Part shown: one piece after another, positions 1-11,370 of the stretch | Layout of the letters: each line of letters starts with the position of its first letter | How positions within the stretch are numbered: the stretch's first letter is position 1 | Origin: Synaphobranchus kaupii | Lineage: Eukaryota; Chordata; Actinopteri; Anguilliformes; Synaphobranchidae | Direction of reading: 5' to 3' | Length of the DNA: 64,000 nucleotides | Assembly (NCBI GenBank): GCA_029718625.1 | Contig: CM056377.1 | Span: forward strand, 112,679,641-112,743,640 | The notes under the pieces: generated by a model | Databases searched by the model: none | Told to the model about the DNA's origin: nothing | The model's input: only the letters and a program-made list of their open reading frames with translations | Program-made: the position numbers and the translations under genes

Positions 1-2229
1 TCTCATGTTTTACCCGATTTGCAAAACCAGCTACCTTTAGAAAAAAGTATTTAAAAACAGAGCTGTGTGCTACTGCTGGCTAACATCATATGACAACGTT
101 TGGAGACAACGCTACACTACGGTTGCTCGGGGAATTATGGGATGTTGAGTTTTTAAACAGTGCCAGTGCTGGTATATTCAGAAAAAAAAACTAAAACGTA
201 AAATATACTTTATACATATTTTGCGAAAGGGCATTATATTGAACAATTCAGGAAATTGATGGTAAGACATAATTGTCATGGGTATTTGCAGCACCTGCTT
301 CTGCGGTCGTCTTTCTATTTGGCGTCGTCAGGATGCTCTATCGGATTTTTTACCGCCTCCTTTGGTATCTTGCCCGACAATTATTCCCTGCACCTGTTTT
401 GCGTTTCCTGCCGGCTATAAATACCTCAGGACTTCCGCATTTCCGCACTTCAATATTGTCTTTGCTATGTTGACAACGAAGACGGTAGGGTATAGGAATT
501 TCGGTCGCTGCATTTCTGGTTCGTACGAATAGGAAAGGCAACAAGTCCGGTTATAAGATTTAGGATTAGATTGGTTTTCTCTTTCCGTTCCAATCTTTCT
601 TTATCCTTTGTTCTTTTCACCTGTTGCCTGGTTAACAGGTATTTTCTATTCTTCTCCTTCACTTGTTCTATCGAGTTTTGTTTTGTTTCTCTACCTCCTG
701 TTACGCCTAGTGATTTAGTGCATGAGGTTTTTTTTTGTTATTCATTCTCGCTGTTTATCGAGACTCGCCTCCTTTTGAGGTTGCTATGTTTTGGCTTGTG
801 CTAGGGAAGTTCTGCTCCCGTTCATTTGTTTCCCTATTCCCTGGTGCGGATCCTTCCGCGTTTGTGGCGTATCTTTCTTGATACGCTTTTAGAAATCCTT
901 ATTGGTCGCGTTTGGTTCTCCGAACCTTATACTCCCCCCTTACAATAATCACTACAAATGGTTTAAAAGTAAGTTTTAGTTAATGTCTACGCTCTAAATG
1001 AATGGGGAATTTACTTCCGAAACCAGTGTGACGTAGTCACTTGAGTACTCTATAGAGTGCTACAGTCATGACGTATTTTTGTAGGCCAATTCGGAGGTTT
1101 CTTCCGGGCATGGGTCCCCTCGCCAGATTTCCAATGGGGTCTTACCATGGGGTTTTCGGATTTGTGCCGAATATAAGGTCTGTGGTTAATATATGCCTAA
1201 AATATTTTCACGTTTTGTTAATCAAGATAATCCCCACAAAAAAACACTTTTTGCGATTTTTGAACCACACACGCAATTAATATAAATCGAATATAACGTT
1301 ATGGGTAAAGTAAACTACATTACTACAGCAATCGGTCGCATTCCATAAACATCACTCACCACCACTAAACAGTTTTTTGAGCCTGCCGTCCTCCCGCGTT
1401 CAACTAGGCCCCAGCGCTTTGTAGCCTATTTGCTACCTCCTGGAGCAAAGCAAAATCCAGAGCTGCCAAGACTGCTTATATAGGCCTACATATGCGATTT
1501 AGGCTTGTCCTTTCTGATGTCGCAGGTTGCGTTTTTTTTGGGGTTGTATTTTAAAAAATCTGGGCGCTACTATCAAAGACATTAGCTAGCTTATCAATTT
1601 AGATATTCATTTAACTATTCCACCCCCTCCTGTCCACAATCGCCCTACTCTCCCATTTGTTTGGGCGTGTTTTTGACGGGGAGCTTGATTAACTTTGTCT
1701 CCCAAGTCTGATTTGGCAACACTGCCATGTTTGGCAATGCTGGGTTAGCTAGTCATTTTAACATTTAGATAGCAAGCTAACGATAGCTTGTTGCAAGCCA
1801 TTTTAATTTAACAGTTATTAAATTAGTCAGAACTAGCTGCCTAATGTCCTAGCTGGCTTGCCATATGAGTTAAGTTAGCTAGCTACCGCAATTGCCTATA
1901 CTAGCCAGCTGCTCCAATACTAGCTAGCTACGTCCTAAGTGCAGCTAGTTTAACTACAGCATTTTATTTTGCTTACAAAATAAAAAGTTGCTTCAAACGG
2001 CAGCTTGCTAGCTAGGCAATTGTGGTAGTTAGCTAAGTCATATATAGCCAGCTAGCTAGGAAAATAGGCAGCTAATTGGGACTAATAAGATAGCTAGCTA
2101 TGGAAGTCGAATACATGTTAAAATGGCTTGCCATACTAGCTTGCTGGCTAGCAAGATACGGAGACCTTAGTTTTAAATAGTAGGCTATTCATTCATATTC
2201 TTGAATTTCAAATAAAACAAATTGATGTG
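1..2229. other. Gene-free stretch with TATA-like box and CTAG-rich DNA
   Basis: I see no supported gene here. Short open frames around 273-804 lack splice context and family resemblance. A TATA-like sequence (GGCTATAAATACC) lies near 412-424 and is followed by T/C-rich DNA. This could be a promoter or an LTR-like regulatory segment, but I find no second LTR and no retroelement coding frame. From about 1740 to 2160 the DNA is rich in GCTAGCTA-type words, a simple composition also seen near 41.5-42.0 kb and 42.4 kb. Confidence 0.4.
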
Positions 2230-2650
2230 GAAAAGGACACGACTAGTTGTAGTTTGAATATAGAAACTTCTTAGAGTAGAATAGAATAGAATAACTTCTA
2301 TTTTCACATTTGGGAACTTCAGTTGTAGCCCCAGCAACAACAAAAAGACAGAGACAGTGGGGCAGACCCACAGCACACAAAACAAACATATCAAATATCA
2401 TTTCATTAATCAAGTGAATTAAAGTGGAATACAGCCATGCTGCCATGATTAAAAATAGTTCCTGCTGTCCCGAGATGTCCAGTGACATTAAGCAGTCCAA
2501 CACACAAACTGCGCCTCCGCGATTCTTCTCCATACACGCAGTGTTGCAGTCTCTGTACACCGTTGAAACGGATCCACCGAACTGCATCAACTGCATCCAT
2601 TGGAAATCTGGCGAGGGAACCCATGCTCAAAAATGTTAAGTCACTTCCGG
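2230..2650 (-). repeat. Dispersed repeat, copy 1
   Basis: This segment resembles 15600-16230 over several blocks in the same order. Shared blocks include a run of AATAGAATAG, then GACAGTGGG(A/G)CAGACCCACA, then CAGTG(A/T)CATTAAGCAGTC. The word CAGTCTAACAGC-like 'AAGCAGTC' block is typical of a 3' segment abundant in fish genomes, probably from a non-LTR element read on the minus strand. No intact coding frame remains. The family assignment is inference; the repetition within the window is seen directly. Confidence 0.6.
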
Positions 2651-2751
2651 GATTCATCCTGTGTACTAGACTTATACAGTCTATGGTACTAGCCACTGAA
2701 CTCTACGCTCTGTTGTACTAGCAGACTGTGTAGGCTAATGTGGGGTATTAT

Positions 2752-2935
2752 ATTGGGTGCATCCCAATATTCTTCACTCCGCACCTCCTTTCCTCCACTC
2801 CCCCACTACCACTCCTCTCCTTCCCGGAAGTATGCAAAACTGCCTGAACGTTTAGAGTACAAGTATTTACATGTACATTATACAATGTACCTGACATTGC
2901 AAATTACATGGGATATAGTATGGAACCCATGGTTG
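2752..2935. repeat. MITE-like repeat 'GCATCCCAATATTC', copy A (partial)
   Basis: This copy begins GGGTGCATCCCAATATTCTT and continues with CACCTCCTTTCCTCCACTC and a block ending GTACCTGACATTG. The same order occurs at 17166-17395 and 25577-25874. The last of these retains a matching inverted end, so this copy is a truncated member of a small DNA-transposon family. Confidence 0.7.
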
Positions 2936-2973
2936 GTTAAATGGCTGTAAGTCGTCAAGGGTCTGAGGTACCA

Positions 2974-3163
2974 AACGAGCCTCAAACCATCACTCTGCTG
3001 CCAGCTATGCAGTAGATATGGATGGATCACTTGAAGGGTTGTTTCTCCTGACTCATTTTCCTATTGAACTCTACGGAAAAATAAGTCAGGAGAAACAACC
3101 CTTCAAGTGATTCATCCATATCTACTGCATATCTAGCAGCAGAGTGATGGTTTGAGGCTCGTT
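2974..3163. repeat. 190-bp near-perfect hairpin
   Basis: The two arms are inverted copies of each other, about 85 bases each, separated by a loop of roughly 18 bases (CCTATTGAACTCTACGGA, near 3060-3078). The left arm starts AACGAGCCTCAAACCATCAC and the right arm ends in its reverse complement. A few mismatches occur, for example in the arm segment near 3005. It could be a fold-back MITE or a structured RNA; there are no clear target-site duplications. Confidence 0.8.
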
Positions 3164-3169
3164 GTAAAA

Positions 3170-4703
3170 GAGAATTTACAAATCACTGCTTTCTGCTTTT
3201 ATGTGCATTTTACATACTGTCCCAACTTTTTTGGAATTGGGGTTTGTATATTGCTCTATGGATAAGAGCACCTGATAAATTAATGCAAGAGGTAGCACGC
3301 AGATGAGGTGCCACACCTACCCATCCAATAAAGCCTGCAAAACCAGCACAACCTGCTACAAATGCAAAATGTTAATCTGTAAATAACAAACACAAGACAC
3401 AAACATCCTGTCATTCATGTGCAATATGAATATGTCACTTTGTGCAAACCCATCAGTCCCTCCCATCTATCCATACAGTCGTGCTGATAAATTATCATTT
3501 AAAAAACGATCAAATGTGACAAGTGGCAGTGTACCTCCCTGTGGATCTGGACTATAACTTGACAATCTCCTGTTCCTGTTGCGCACCTGCTGAATTGGAC
3601 TGTCTCGCTGCAAAGACGGTGACTTCTCTGTTGTATTAGAAGCTGTGTAGATCTTATTTTTCAGGTAATGTTTCACTTGCGGTGCGGCAGAATAGCCTGC
3701 AGCACAAGTCTCTGGCTAATCGACAATCATCTCTCTCTCTCTGCATTTCAATACAGCACGCATCATTCCAGCACTCCAGCCTTGCCTTAGGAATCCTCTC
3801 TTTATCCTCCTTCTTTATACCTCGACTGTTAGTAACCTCGACTTGCAACCTTCCCAGAAAGTATCCCAGCATGTGTGCCTCAATGTTAATAAAATAACAA
3901 TTGAGGCCATAAATTAGCTGCAATTCAGATTAAATCGACTTATTTCAATTAAGTAATTATTTTAATTATCAATTGGCTGACAATGTTGCAAATTGTGTCA
4001 TATTTGATTTAAAATGTTATGGAAGTGGATGGGTTTTATTTAAATACTCTTGTGTGTCAATATTCACTACCCCACGATATAAATTTCAAGATGTTTGCGT
4101 TGACTGGGAGATGATTACAACATAGCAAAGCTATGTGCATTCAAGCCATAACCAGGGCCACAACTGAGTTGTGATTATAATTAGATGTTAATTGTCAAGT
4201 AGGTACAATTAGAAACTTTACACGTATACTTGTGCATAGAGAAAATCACCTAAAGTAACAAAAAGTCATACATGTTACTTGCAAATGTTCAGAATCTTGA
4301 GTGCTTTAATGAAAAATGGAGAAAATGTAAAAAATAAAAACATTAAAAATGGAGATTCATCCATTATACCCTTACTAAAATCATTACAAGGGAGGCAATA
4401 TTGCTTTAGGCTCAAAATACAAGTTTGAATGTCCCAAGCAGGTATGATTACAATTAGAAACGTCACGTGTAAACTTGTGCATGGAGACAATCAATCACGA
4501 ACAGAAGTAAGTTTTAAAGGTAATTCACAGTGTAATTGAAATTGTGATAACCTGAAACTGTAAATTGCTAACTTTGCCTGCAATTCTCACAACTTTGTCA
4601 GTGCCGTATAATGTCCAGCTTCTGCAATGTAGGTCTACTTAAAAGTGTGCATTGGGACCATAGTCTCGTTTCAAGCCAGCAATTTGCTCTTGAGGGATTG
4701 GAC
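3170..4703. other. Intergenic, no gene seen
   Basis: The stretch is AT-rich and holds no convincing exon. Near 3210-3245 is a TGTCCCAACTTTTTTGGAA-type sequence that is a common end of Tc1-like fish repeats. Two similar stretches near 4170-4220 and 4440-4490 (both containing ACAATTAGAAAC and a C(T/A)TGTGCAT(A/G)GAGA segment) look like a degenerate local duplication. The 3' UTR of the minus-strand gene ending at 4704 probably extends into this region. Confidence 0.4.
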
Positions 4704-5911
4704 TTAGTTTGGCAGCTTTGAAGCATCCAGCTCCAAGAAACGTTTTTGGAATACGTCAAAGGTATACTTCAACTGCCTGGGATAACTCAGATTGAGTGCG
4801 TAGGTCAACCCAAGGAGAACACAACAAGCTCTGGCAATACCTTCGAGTCCTGTAATGACTTGCACCCCCTCGATAACAATTCCAATATCTTTTGGACTGT
4901 CGCTTGTAGAAGCTCCCTCCTTCAAGATCACAATTGCCATTGTGAGCTGTTCAAGCTCCTCCAAACCCTCAGTATCCTGCAACACAAAACTGTAATTAGT
5001 ATTATAGTATAAAACTCTCACACACACACCACCCCCATCCTGTGCATACATTATCAATAATATGGCTAGCTATCTTAGTTGCCCTATGAATGTTGAATGT
5101 AATGACACGTAGCGTGAGGATGTGCTCAGTGGAGCTTTGCAAGAGTGTGAGGTGTGAGCACGTGGCTGGAGACCGGTCCTTTGACCGAATCCACCGCAGT
5201 CAAGAGCAAAACAGCTTCTAACTTTTTTCCTGTATGTTATTTTGAAAATCTGACATTACAGTGCAGGTGTCTAAATAACACAGTTTTAGGAAAAGGCAAG
5301 GATGGAGGACACTATCTTTAAAAAAAAATTGGAATTCTAAAATACAAAAACAGTCATCTGACCGGTCCCCGTTGTTTGAGCATTAATGTAAAACAAGTTC
5401 ACCTACGTTGAATTCTTTGATGAGATCTCCCCCGTCTTCGCCAAGGTACTCCATCAGGCACCGAATGACCACCTCTCTTGTCCTCTCAATAGAAGAAGAC
5501 ACTGAGTCCTGGAGAGAAACATAACATCAATAACTGATATGTTAATTACAAAGAATCACTCTGGAAGTTTCTCTACATATAATGCTTAAAGGGATAGTTT
5601 GGGTTTTTTGACACAGTAGTATGAGTTACTCACTAGTACTGATGTCAAGCAATGGCCATTAGCTCAGGCAGTGAGTTCCCATGTATCACTATGCACTGGA
5701 GCCTCCAGGGCTCCACTCCAACTTTTAAAAGTGGTTGCCAGGCTTGGCAATTATCAGCTTTTGGTTACCGAAATTGACAATATGGTTGCAATGTTTTAAA
5801 CGGCCTATATTTGGAGCAATGAAGAGCTTACGTAACTATACCCCACATTTTAATAATGACACAATGACTTAAAGAATGTTTAAAACAGTTTTGTAGGTTT
5901 TTATTTATTGT

Positions 5912-5942
<31 letters not shown>

Positions 5943-8388
5943 TAAATAAAAAAACAGAAAAAGTGGTTGCCAAGGGGGGCAACCAGAGGCCATGAAATGG
6001 TTGGCAATTGACCAAATCTGGTTGCCAAGGGCAACCGTTAATGTGGAGCCCTGGCCTCTTCACATACACTCTTCCTATCACTGTGATAGACACCTAGCCA
6101 TGACTGCATCTCTGTGGGCTTACAGCCACAACAGAGCTGCGCACAATCCTATTTGTTTTTTTCGTAAAAATAAGCGTTCTCTCAAATCTGCTCAAACTCG
6201 CTCAATAAAAACCTAATTCAAGACCACATTCAAGACTTCCTTGATCTGTTGCCTTCTATTACGCCAGATGAAACATGTTTCCCCTTTCAATTTAAAAAAA
6301 TTTAAGTCTCATAACGACAGGTAGTAGTCTATACAGCTTATGAGACTTATTTTGCTCTGGCGTAATGGAAAGCAACAGATCAAGGAAGACAAACTACAAC
6401 GTGCCTACAACAGCCCATAAAAGTGGATAAATATCAAATTATATAGTATTTTTACTTGAAAACTTAACATGGGTGAGATAAAAATACAACACACAAGTAG
6501 CCCACAGAGATGCAGTTGCGGCTAATAGGAACCATGGTATGCAAAGAGGCTCCCGTGCGTTGTGATACACTGGCACTCTTCAACAAACAAAATAGTTCCA
6601 ATATATAGTGCTGGTCTGTGCGGAAAAAGAGCACCGGTAATAGATGAACGTTGTTGTATTCTGTTGTGGACAGTTTAAAAAACGTTGCCGGTTGTAGTGT
6701 CGCTTAAAATGTTTTTGTTAGCCGACCCCGTTTACTGCTATTCATTTTTCTGCCGACTTGCTGGGACAAACAGCCAGATCGCTGAACATGGGAACTCACT
6801 GCCTGAGCCAATGTCCATTGCTTGACATCAATACTAGTGAATAACTCATACCACCTTCTGTCAAAAAACCCAAACTATCCCTTTAAATAAATAGGCTACA
6901 TAAAATTCAGTCAGCACATCAACACTGTACTGCACATGTCAGCAGCAAATTCAAGACAACCAGAGTTTAACAAAACATTAAAAGTCACCATAAAAAACCC
7001 AAAATCTAACTTCTCACATACTGTATGGTGCAGTCCGTAAGTATTTGCACAGTGACGTTTGTCGTTTTGGTTCTGTACTCCAGCACATTGGATTTGAAAT
7101 GAAACAATGACTATGATGCTAAAGTGCAGACTGTCACCTTTAATTTGAGGTTATTTACATCCATATCGGGTGAACCGTGTAGGAATTGCACCCCCTTTTA
7201 TACATAATTGGACAAATTAACAAACTCAAATATTAAGTCATTATATTTAATATTTGGTTGCAAATCCTTTGCAATCGATGACTGCCTGAAGTCTGCGGCC
7301 CATAATTTACAGCCGAATCTAGTCTCCCCCCAATTCCCATAGAGATGCATTGAAATGCAAAGAGGTTGAGTATCAGCTTGTAAGAGTACCTGAAAATGAA
7401 ATACAAAGAGTCTGGTGATGTCTATGGATCGCAGACTCCAGGAAGTCATCAATTGCAAAGGATTTGCAACCAAATATTAAATGTGACGACTTGATTCAAG
7501 TTTATGTTAATTAGTCCAATTACTTAAAATGTGGGGACTGCATCAAAAGGGCTGATATTCCTACACAGTTCACCCAATATGGATGTAAATAACCTCAAAT
7601 TAAAGGTGACAGTCTGCACTTTAACCTCAGTCATTGTTTCATTTCAAATCCAATGTGCTGGAGTACAGAGCCACAACAAAACAGGTCACCGTCCAAATAT
7701 TTCCTAATTTCATAGTTACAAAAGGTGTCCTTATTCATATTATTTCAAAATCTTACACAAGGCAAGTGGTAATTTTGAGAAATACTGTACCTGCAGCAGC
7801 TCCATTAGGATCTTCAGTCTTTCTCCAAGTGCTCCACCTTTGGCACGAAATAGTGCCAGTAGCTTGGGAGTGTGAAGGTCCAACGCAGACATAAATTTCG
7901 GCTCCAGATGTACAGTGGTTATTCTCTGAAATTCTGCACTGATCTGAAATACAAAGATGGCAAAAGAGATAGAAACAAATCATATCAGTTCTTAGATCAT
8001 ACATACTGAAGAGGTTTAAGAGGCTAACATTCAATACTTTTTGCCAGTTAAAGCACTTGATCATTGTTTGGAAGCAATCCATTAAAATGGCATTCTTTTC
8101 ACTTTTCATTTCTAAACAGGACTGACAACTCACTTGAGAAGGGTCGAACAGGGCAGGCCATCGGTCCTTGAGGTCTCGAACACTTGGACACTGATTGATG
8201 ATTTCATGTCGTCTATGGGCAAATGTCTTGCTCATTTTCTCCTTGATCATCTTTTCATTGTTCTTCTTCTTTGACTCAGTGACTAGCTCTTCCCTTTTGT
8301 TCTCCAGGCTCTGCTCATCTTCATCAGCTGGGTAGGGCGGGAGATAGTTTACCTCTGCTCTTCTTGGTTTTTTAACATTTTTTGCAGA
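4704..8388 (-). CDS. SAMD3-like protein, C-terminal exons (5' part not seen)
   Basis: Four minus-strand exons join in frame: 8134-8388 (85 codons), 7791-7943 (51), 5407-5508 (34) and 4704-4976 (90 plus stop). All visible junctions are GT/AG and each exon is a whole number of codons. The product carries the segments RPRRAEVNYLPPYPADED-like (as KKPRRAEVNYLPPYPADE), RRHEIINQCPSVRDLKDRWP, then a C-terminal block with IGIVIEGVQVI and ALNLSYPRQLKYTFDVFQK. From memory this is the conserved C-terminal region of the 'SAM domain-containing protein 3-like' family that is greatly expanded in fish; function is unknown. I find no exon upstream of 8388 for the N-terminal SAM domain, and the mariner-like element starts 340 bases away. 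The gene is therefore 5' truncated, or has a start I cannot recognise. The family call is less certain than the exon structure. Confidence 0.65.
5590..6882. mobile_element. TTAA-flanked foldback element 1
   Basis: Inverted arms of about 95 bases begin AGGGATAGTTTGGGTTTTTT on the left and end in the reverse complement on the right. TTAA lies on both sides (5586-5589 and 6883-6886), the target duplication of piggyBac/Kolobok-type transposons. The interior has no transposase. It holds a TA microsatellite (about 5911-5937), several GGTTGCCA words, and a second inverted repeat at about 6236-6391 (TCCTTGATCTGTTGCC and its complement). It sits in an intron of the SAMD3-like gene. Confidence 0.85.
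7031..7710. mobile_element. Foldback MITE of the CAGTCC(G)TAAGTATTTG type
   Basis: Left and right arms of about 160-170 bases are inverted copies (for example CCAGCACATTGGATTTGAAA on the left and its complement near 7644-7663). The end CAGTCCGTAAGTATTTGCAC resembles a common fish Tc1-like MITE terminus. No transposase is present. Exact ends are uncertain by a few bases because the right terminus has diverged. It lies in an intron of the SAMD3-like gene, upstream of element 1. Confidence 0.75.
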
Positions 8389-9535
8389 CTTGATGGTATA
8401 TGTGAGTAAATGTGTAGAGTATATTAGTTTTCCTGTACGAATAGCACAAAATATCAGTTCTTGTTGTTGAAAAAATAAGGATAACGGTATCCTAAAAGCA
8501 GCACAGATGATAATGTGTTTCCGTCCAACGAGAGTGATTACACGGAAGTGAAACGGGCTAATTTAAAAAATAATTTTAAAGCGAACAAACATCCTTTTTC
8601 TGACAAGCTAGCGATTTATCTATTGTTATTTAATTATATTGTAGCATTTAGGACAATATACATGAAAAATAAGCTGGCAAAATATGTTTTCTGAAAAATC
8701 ACGAAAACGGGTTTGACCTCCCTACTAGTTTTTTACGATTGCTTTGACTCATTTTGCACAACAGAGTTTCAATGTGCAAAACTCTTAACACAGAATGCTA
8801 TACTGCTCATTTTGGGTTCAAAATGTAATATAGCATGCAAAATAAAAATACCAGTGTCAAATCAGAGAATATTATATGCAAAAGTTTATCACAGCACCAG
8901 AACATTAGATATTTCAAACAATGAAGTTAAATCATTGCTGCATTTTCCATATACAACAGTCATCATGAAATAATGCTGCCAAACACAAAATCCTTCTGAT
9001 AAAAAAAGAGTTTGAAAGTGTTTTTTGGTCATAACGCAAAATGCTATACTCCTAATCTTGGGCTCAAAATGATATACAGTATAGCATGCACAATAGAAAC
9101 AACTGAACCAAATTAGATTGTATTTCATGCTAAAGTTTATCATAGTGTCAGAACAGTGGATATGTTTATCGCTGAAGTTAAATTATTGGTGCATTTTCAA
9201 ATACAACAGCCATTATCAAATAATGCGGTCAAACACAAAATACTTGTTACCAAAAAAGACTATGCAATGGTAATTTCCTCATAAATGCTTGAAATTATGT
9301 ACAGCAATCATCCCCTGTGATAGATTGCAGTTTTGCGCTTGTGTTTTTATGAAAGACAAGAAAAATATTAGATTAGATTATATGAAGTTTAATCATTAAA
9401 GAAAAATCATACAGTAATGCAGTACTGTAAACTCAACTGTATTGTACAGTAAAAACAAAAACAACAGTAAAAGCAAAAACAGTTTCAGTAACAACAAACT
9501 TTACTGTAAAGTTAAAAAAAACAGCTTCTCGGTGC

Positions 9536-10164
9536 TTAAGCAGCATTTTGCCTCTCCGCTGCATTTGGCCACAGAATTCTGTCGACGTCGCATCTGATGT
9601 CTTCGTTGGCAAGACAGCACTGGTAAAATCTTTTAGAGTGCCTTATCCACCCCAGACACTGCTGGGCTGTAATGTCATCGCATGCCTCATCCATGGCCTG
9701 AAGGAGCGTTTCCTGCTCATATGGACACCTATCGTACCACCTCCAGGCCGAGAAAAACTCCTCGATGGGGTTCAGAAAGGGGGAGTAAGGTGGAAGGAAT
9801 TGGAATCGGAACTCTGGATGGGCTGTAAACCAGTCTTGCACAGCCAATGCACGATAGAAGTTTACATTGTCCCAGACAATGATGAGCACCATCTGAACAT
9901 TTGGCTGTACGAGACAGTTGTACAGCCCATCCAGAAAATGTATGAGGCGCACGGAGTTGTATGCCCCCAGCAGAGGGTCAGGCTGACCAATCAGGGATGG
10001 ATGTGTGTGGGCCTGCCCAATGGTCTCAGGGCCGGGTCTAGGCATGTACAGTACCTATTACCTATATACTGTATATTTACTGTACATGGTCCACGACCAT
10101 GACCCTGTCCTTCGTTACCAACCTCAACCTCACTGACCTGCTCCATGTTGTCAGAAACTGCCAT
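9536..10164 (-). pseudogene. IS630/Tc1-like transposase remnant
   Basis: The C-terminal half is an open frame ending at 9536. It contains the catalytic-region motifs VWDNVNFYR and FLPPYSPFLNPIEEFFS, typical of DDE transposases of the Tc1/IS630 group. A plausible N-terminus starts at 10164 (MAVSDNMEQVSEVEVGNEG followed by a Gly/Arg stretch) but runs into unrelated sequence. The middle of the protein, including the DNA-binding domain and the first catalytic Asp, is missing. The element is therefore non-autonomous. Confidence 0.8.
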
Positions 10165-10376
10165 TCAGGTTTCTAAGCAGCCTTTTATGTAGTGGTGAAG
10201 ATATTATCAATTGTGTTGCAATGCTACTCACCTGGGCAAGGTTGTTGGAAGTACTGAGACATGACTACAAACACCTGTTGAATTGATTTAGTGATCTGCA
10301 TTTGTAGTAATAAACATTTGAACATTGTTGTAATATTAGGTGGCTGTATTCTGAGAATGGAGCATATGATTTAGAG

Positions 10377-10622
10377 TTTGGCACTTTGTATTAACAGTTT
10401 TGCACTTTGTATGTCAGCATAGGATGTAGTGTCCTAAGGTAAGAATTCTGCAAGTCAGTTTAGCACTTTGTGTATACTTTGTATGTCATCATAGGATGTA
10501 GTGTCTTAAGGTAAGAATTCTGCAAGTCAGTTCAGCACTTTGCGTTAACAGTTTTACACTTTGTATGTCAGCATAGGATGTAGTGTCTTAGAGTATGAAT
10601 TTTGAAAGTCAGTTTGGCACTT
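10377..10622. repeat. Three tandem units of about 80-90 bp in transposon right arm
   Basis: Three successive units each contain GCATAGGATGTAGTGTC(C/T)TA (CATCATAGG in the middle unit) followed by AATTCTGCAAGTCAGTTTAGCACTTTG-like sequence. They lie just inside the right inverted end of the surrounding transposon. They may be repeated transposase-binding sites; that role is inference. Confidence 0.75.
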
Positions 10623-10687
10623 TGCATTTTGAGTTTTGTACATTTAAATTCTGCTGTGCAAAATGAGTCAAAGCAATCGTAAAAAAC

Positions 10688-11370
10688 GAATACAGCCAAT
10701 AAAAAATAAAGAATACGCCCAGCTCATTTGAGCCAATAAAAGGTAGTAAACGAAAAGCGGTCGTCCCGCAAAAGGGGAACTGGAAAGTATTTCAAACTCA
10801 AACGCCATTTTAAAGACGGAGGAGAAAGACTGAGTTAAAGAAGGATAAACCTGGATGAAAGACCGGAGTAAGTAGCCTGCTGTGGAGTAGAATGGAGAGA
10901 ATAGAAGATAAAGCTGAAGGGGTTTGGGGAGGAATGGGAATCTGCAAGTAGCCTAGTATAATCGCACTAACGCCCAATTCAGTAAAAACATAAAACTTAA
11001 AAAAAAAAAGCGTAGGTGTAGCCTTTTACGTGACAGTTTGCACTCCACTTTTTATTACCTGTTTGTTGAAATATGATTAAAATAGTTCAACTCCCCAAAT
11101 ACCTAACTCACTTTGCAGCTTTATAGTTACTATAGTTAGCTAAAGTACAGCGATGAATGTAACGTTAGTTTTCACGAGATCGAGTAACGTTAGCTAGCTA
11201 GCCAACTAACGTAGTAGCCTAATTTTCATATTTTTATGCAAACGACGGCGAAAACATGAGGGCGCTTATCACTGAGGAAACGTATATACGCTTAACAGGA
11301 GTCACTAGCTAGCTAAATACTGCAGCTAAATAGCGTTAGTATTTGCGAGGAGGTGAAACGGGGAGAAGGG
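10688..11370. other. Intergenic, no gene seen
   Basis: I see no coding exon. The stretch includes a purine-rich segment near 10800-10940 and a CTAG/GTTAGC-rich segment near 11130-11340. A promoter or noncoding first exon of a neighbour cannot be excluded. Confidence 0.3.

Larger units (their letters stand above)
8728..10687. mobile_element. Tc1/IS630-type DNA transposon, internally deleted
   Basis: Inverted ends of about 32 bases (GTTTTTTACGATTGCTTTGA, continuing GTCATTTTGCAC-like) lie at 8728 and 10687. The left subterminal region is a two-copy tandem duplication with a period of about 246 bases (the word AATGCTATACT at 8794 and 9040). The right subterminal region holds three tandem units. 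A transposase remnant lies between on the minus strand. I could not define a clean target-site duplication. Confidence 0.8.

Noticed and set aside
273..804. Short hydrophobic open frames in T/C-rich DNA
   Set aside because: No splice context, no similarity I recognise, and composition explains the hydrophobic residues.
1740..2160. GCTAGCTA-rich tract as a satellite or regulatory array
   Set aside because: Spacing is irregular and similar words occur elsewhere in the window; it looks like composition only.
9548..10102. 184-codon plus-strand open frame
   Set aside because: It is the antisense shadow of the transposase remnant, whose motifs are clear on the minus strand.
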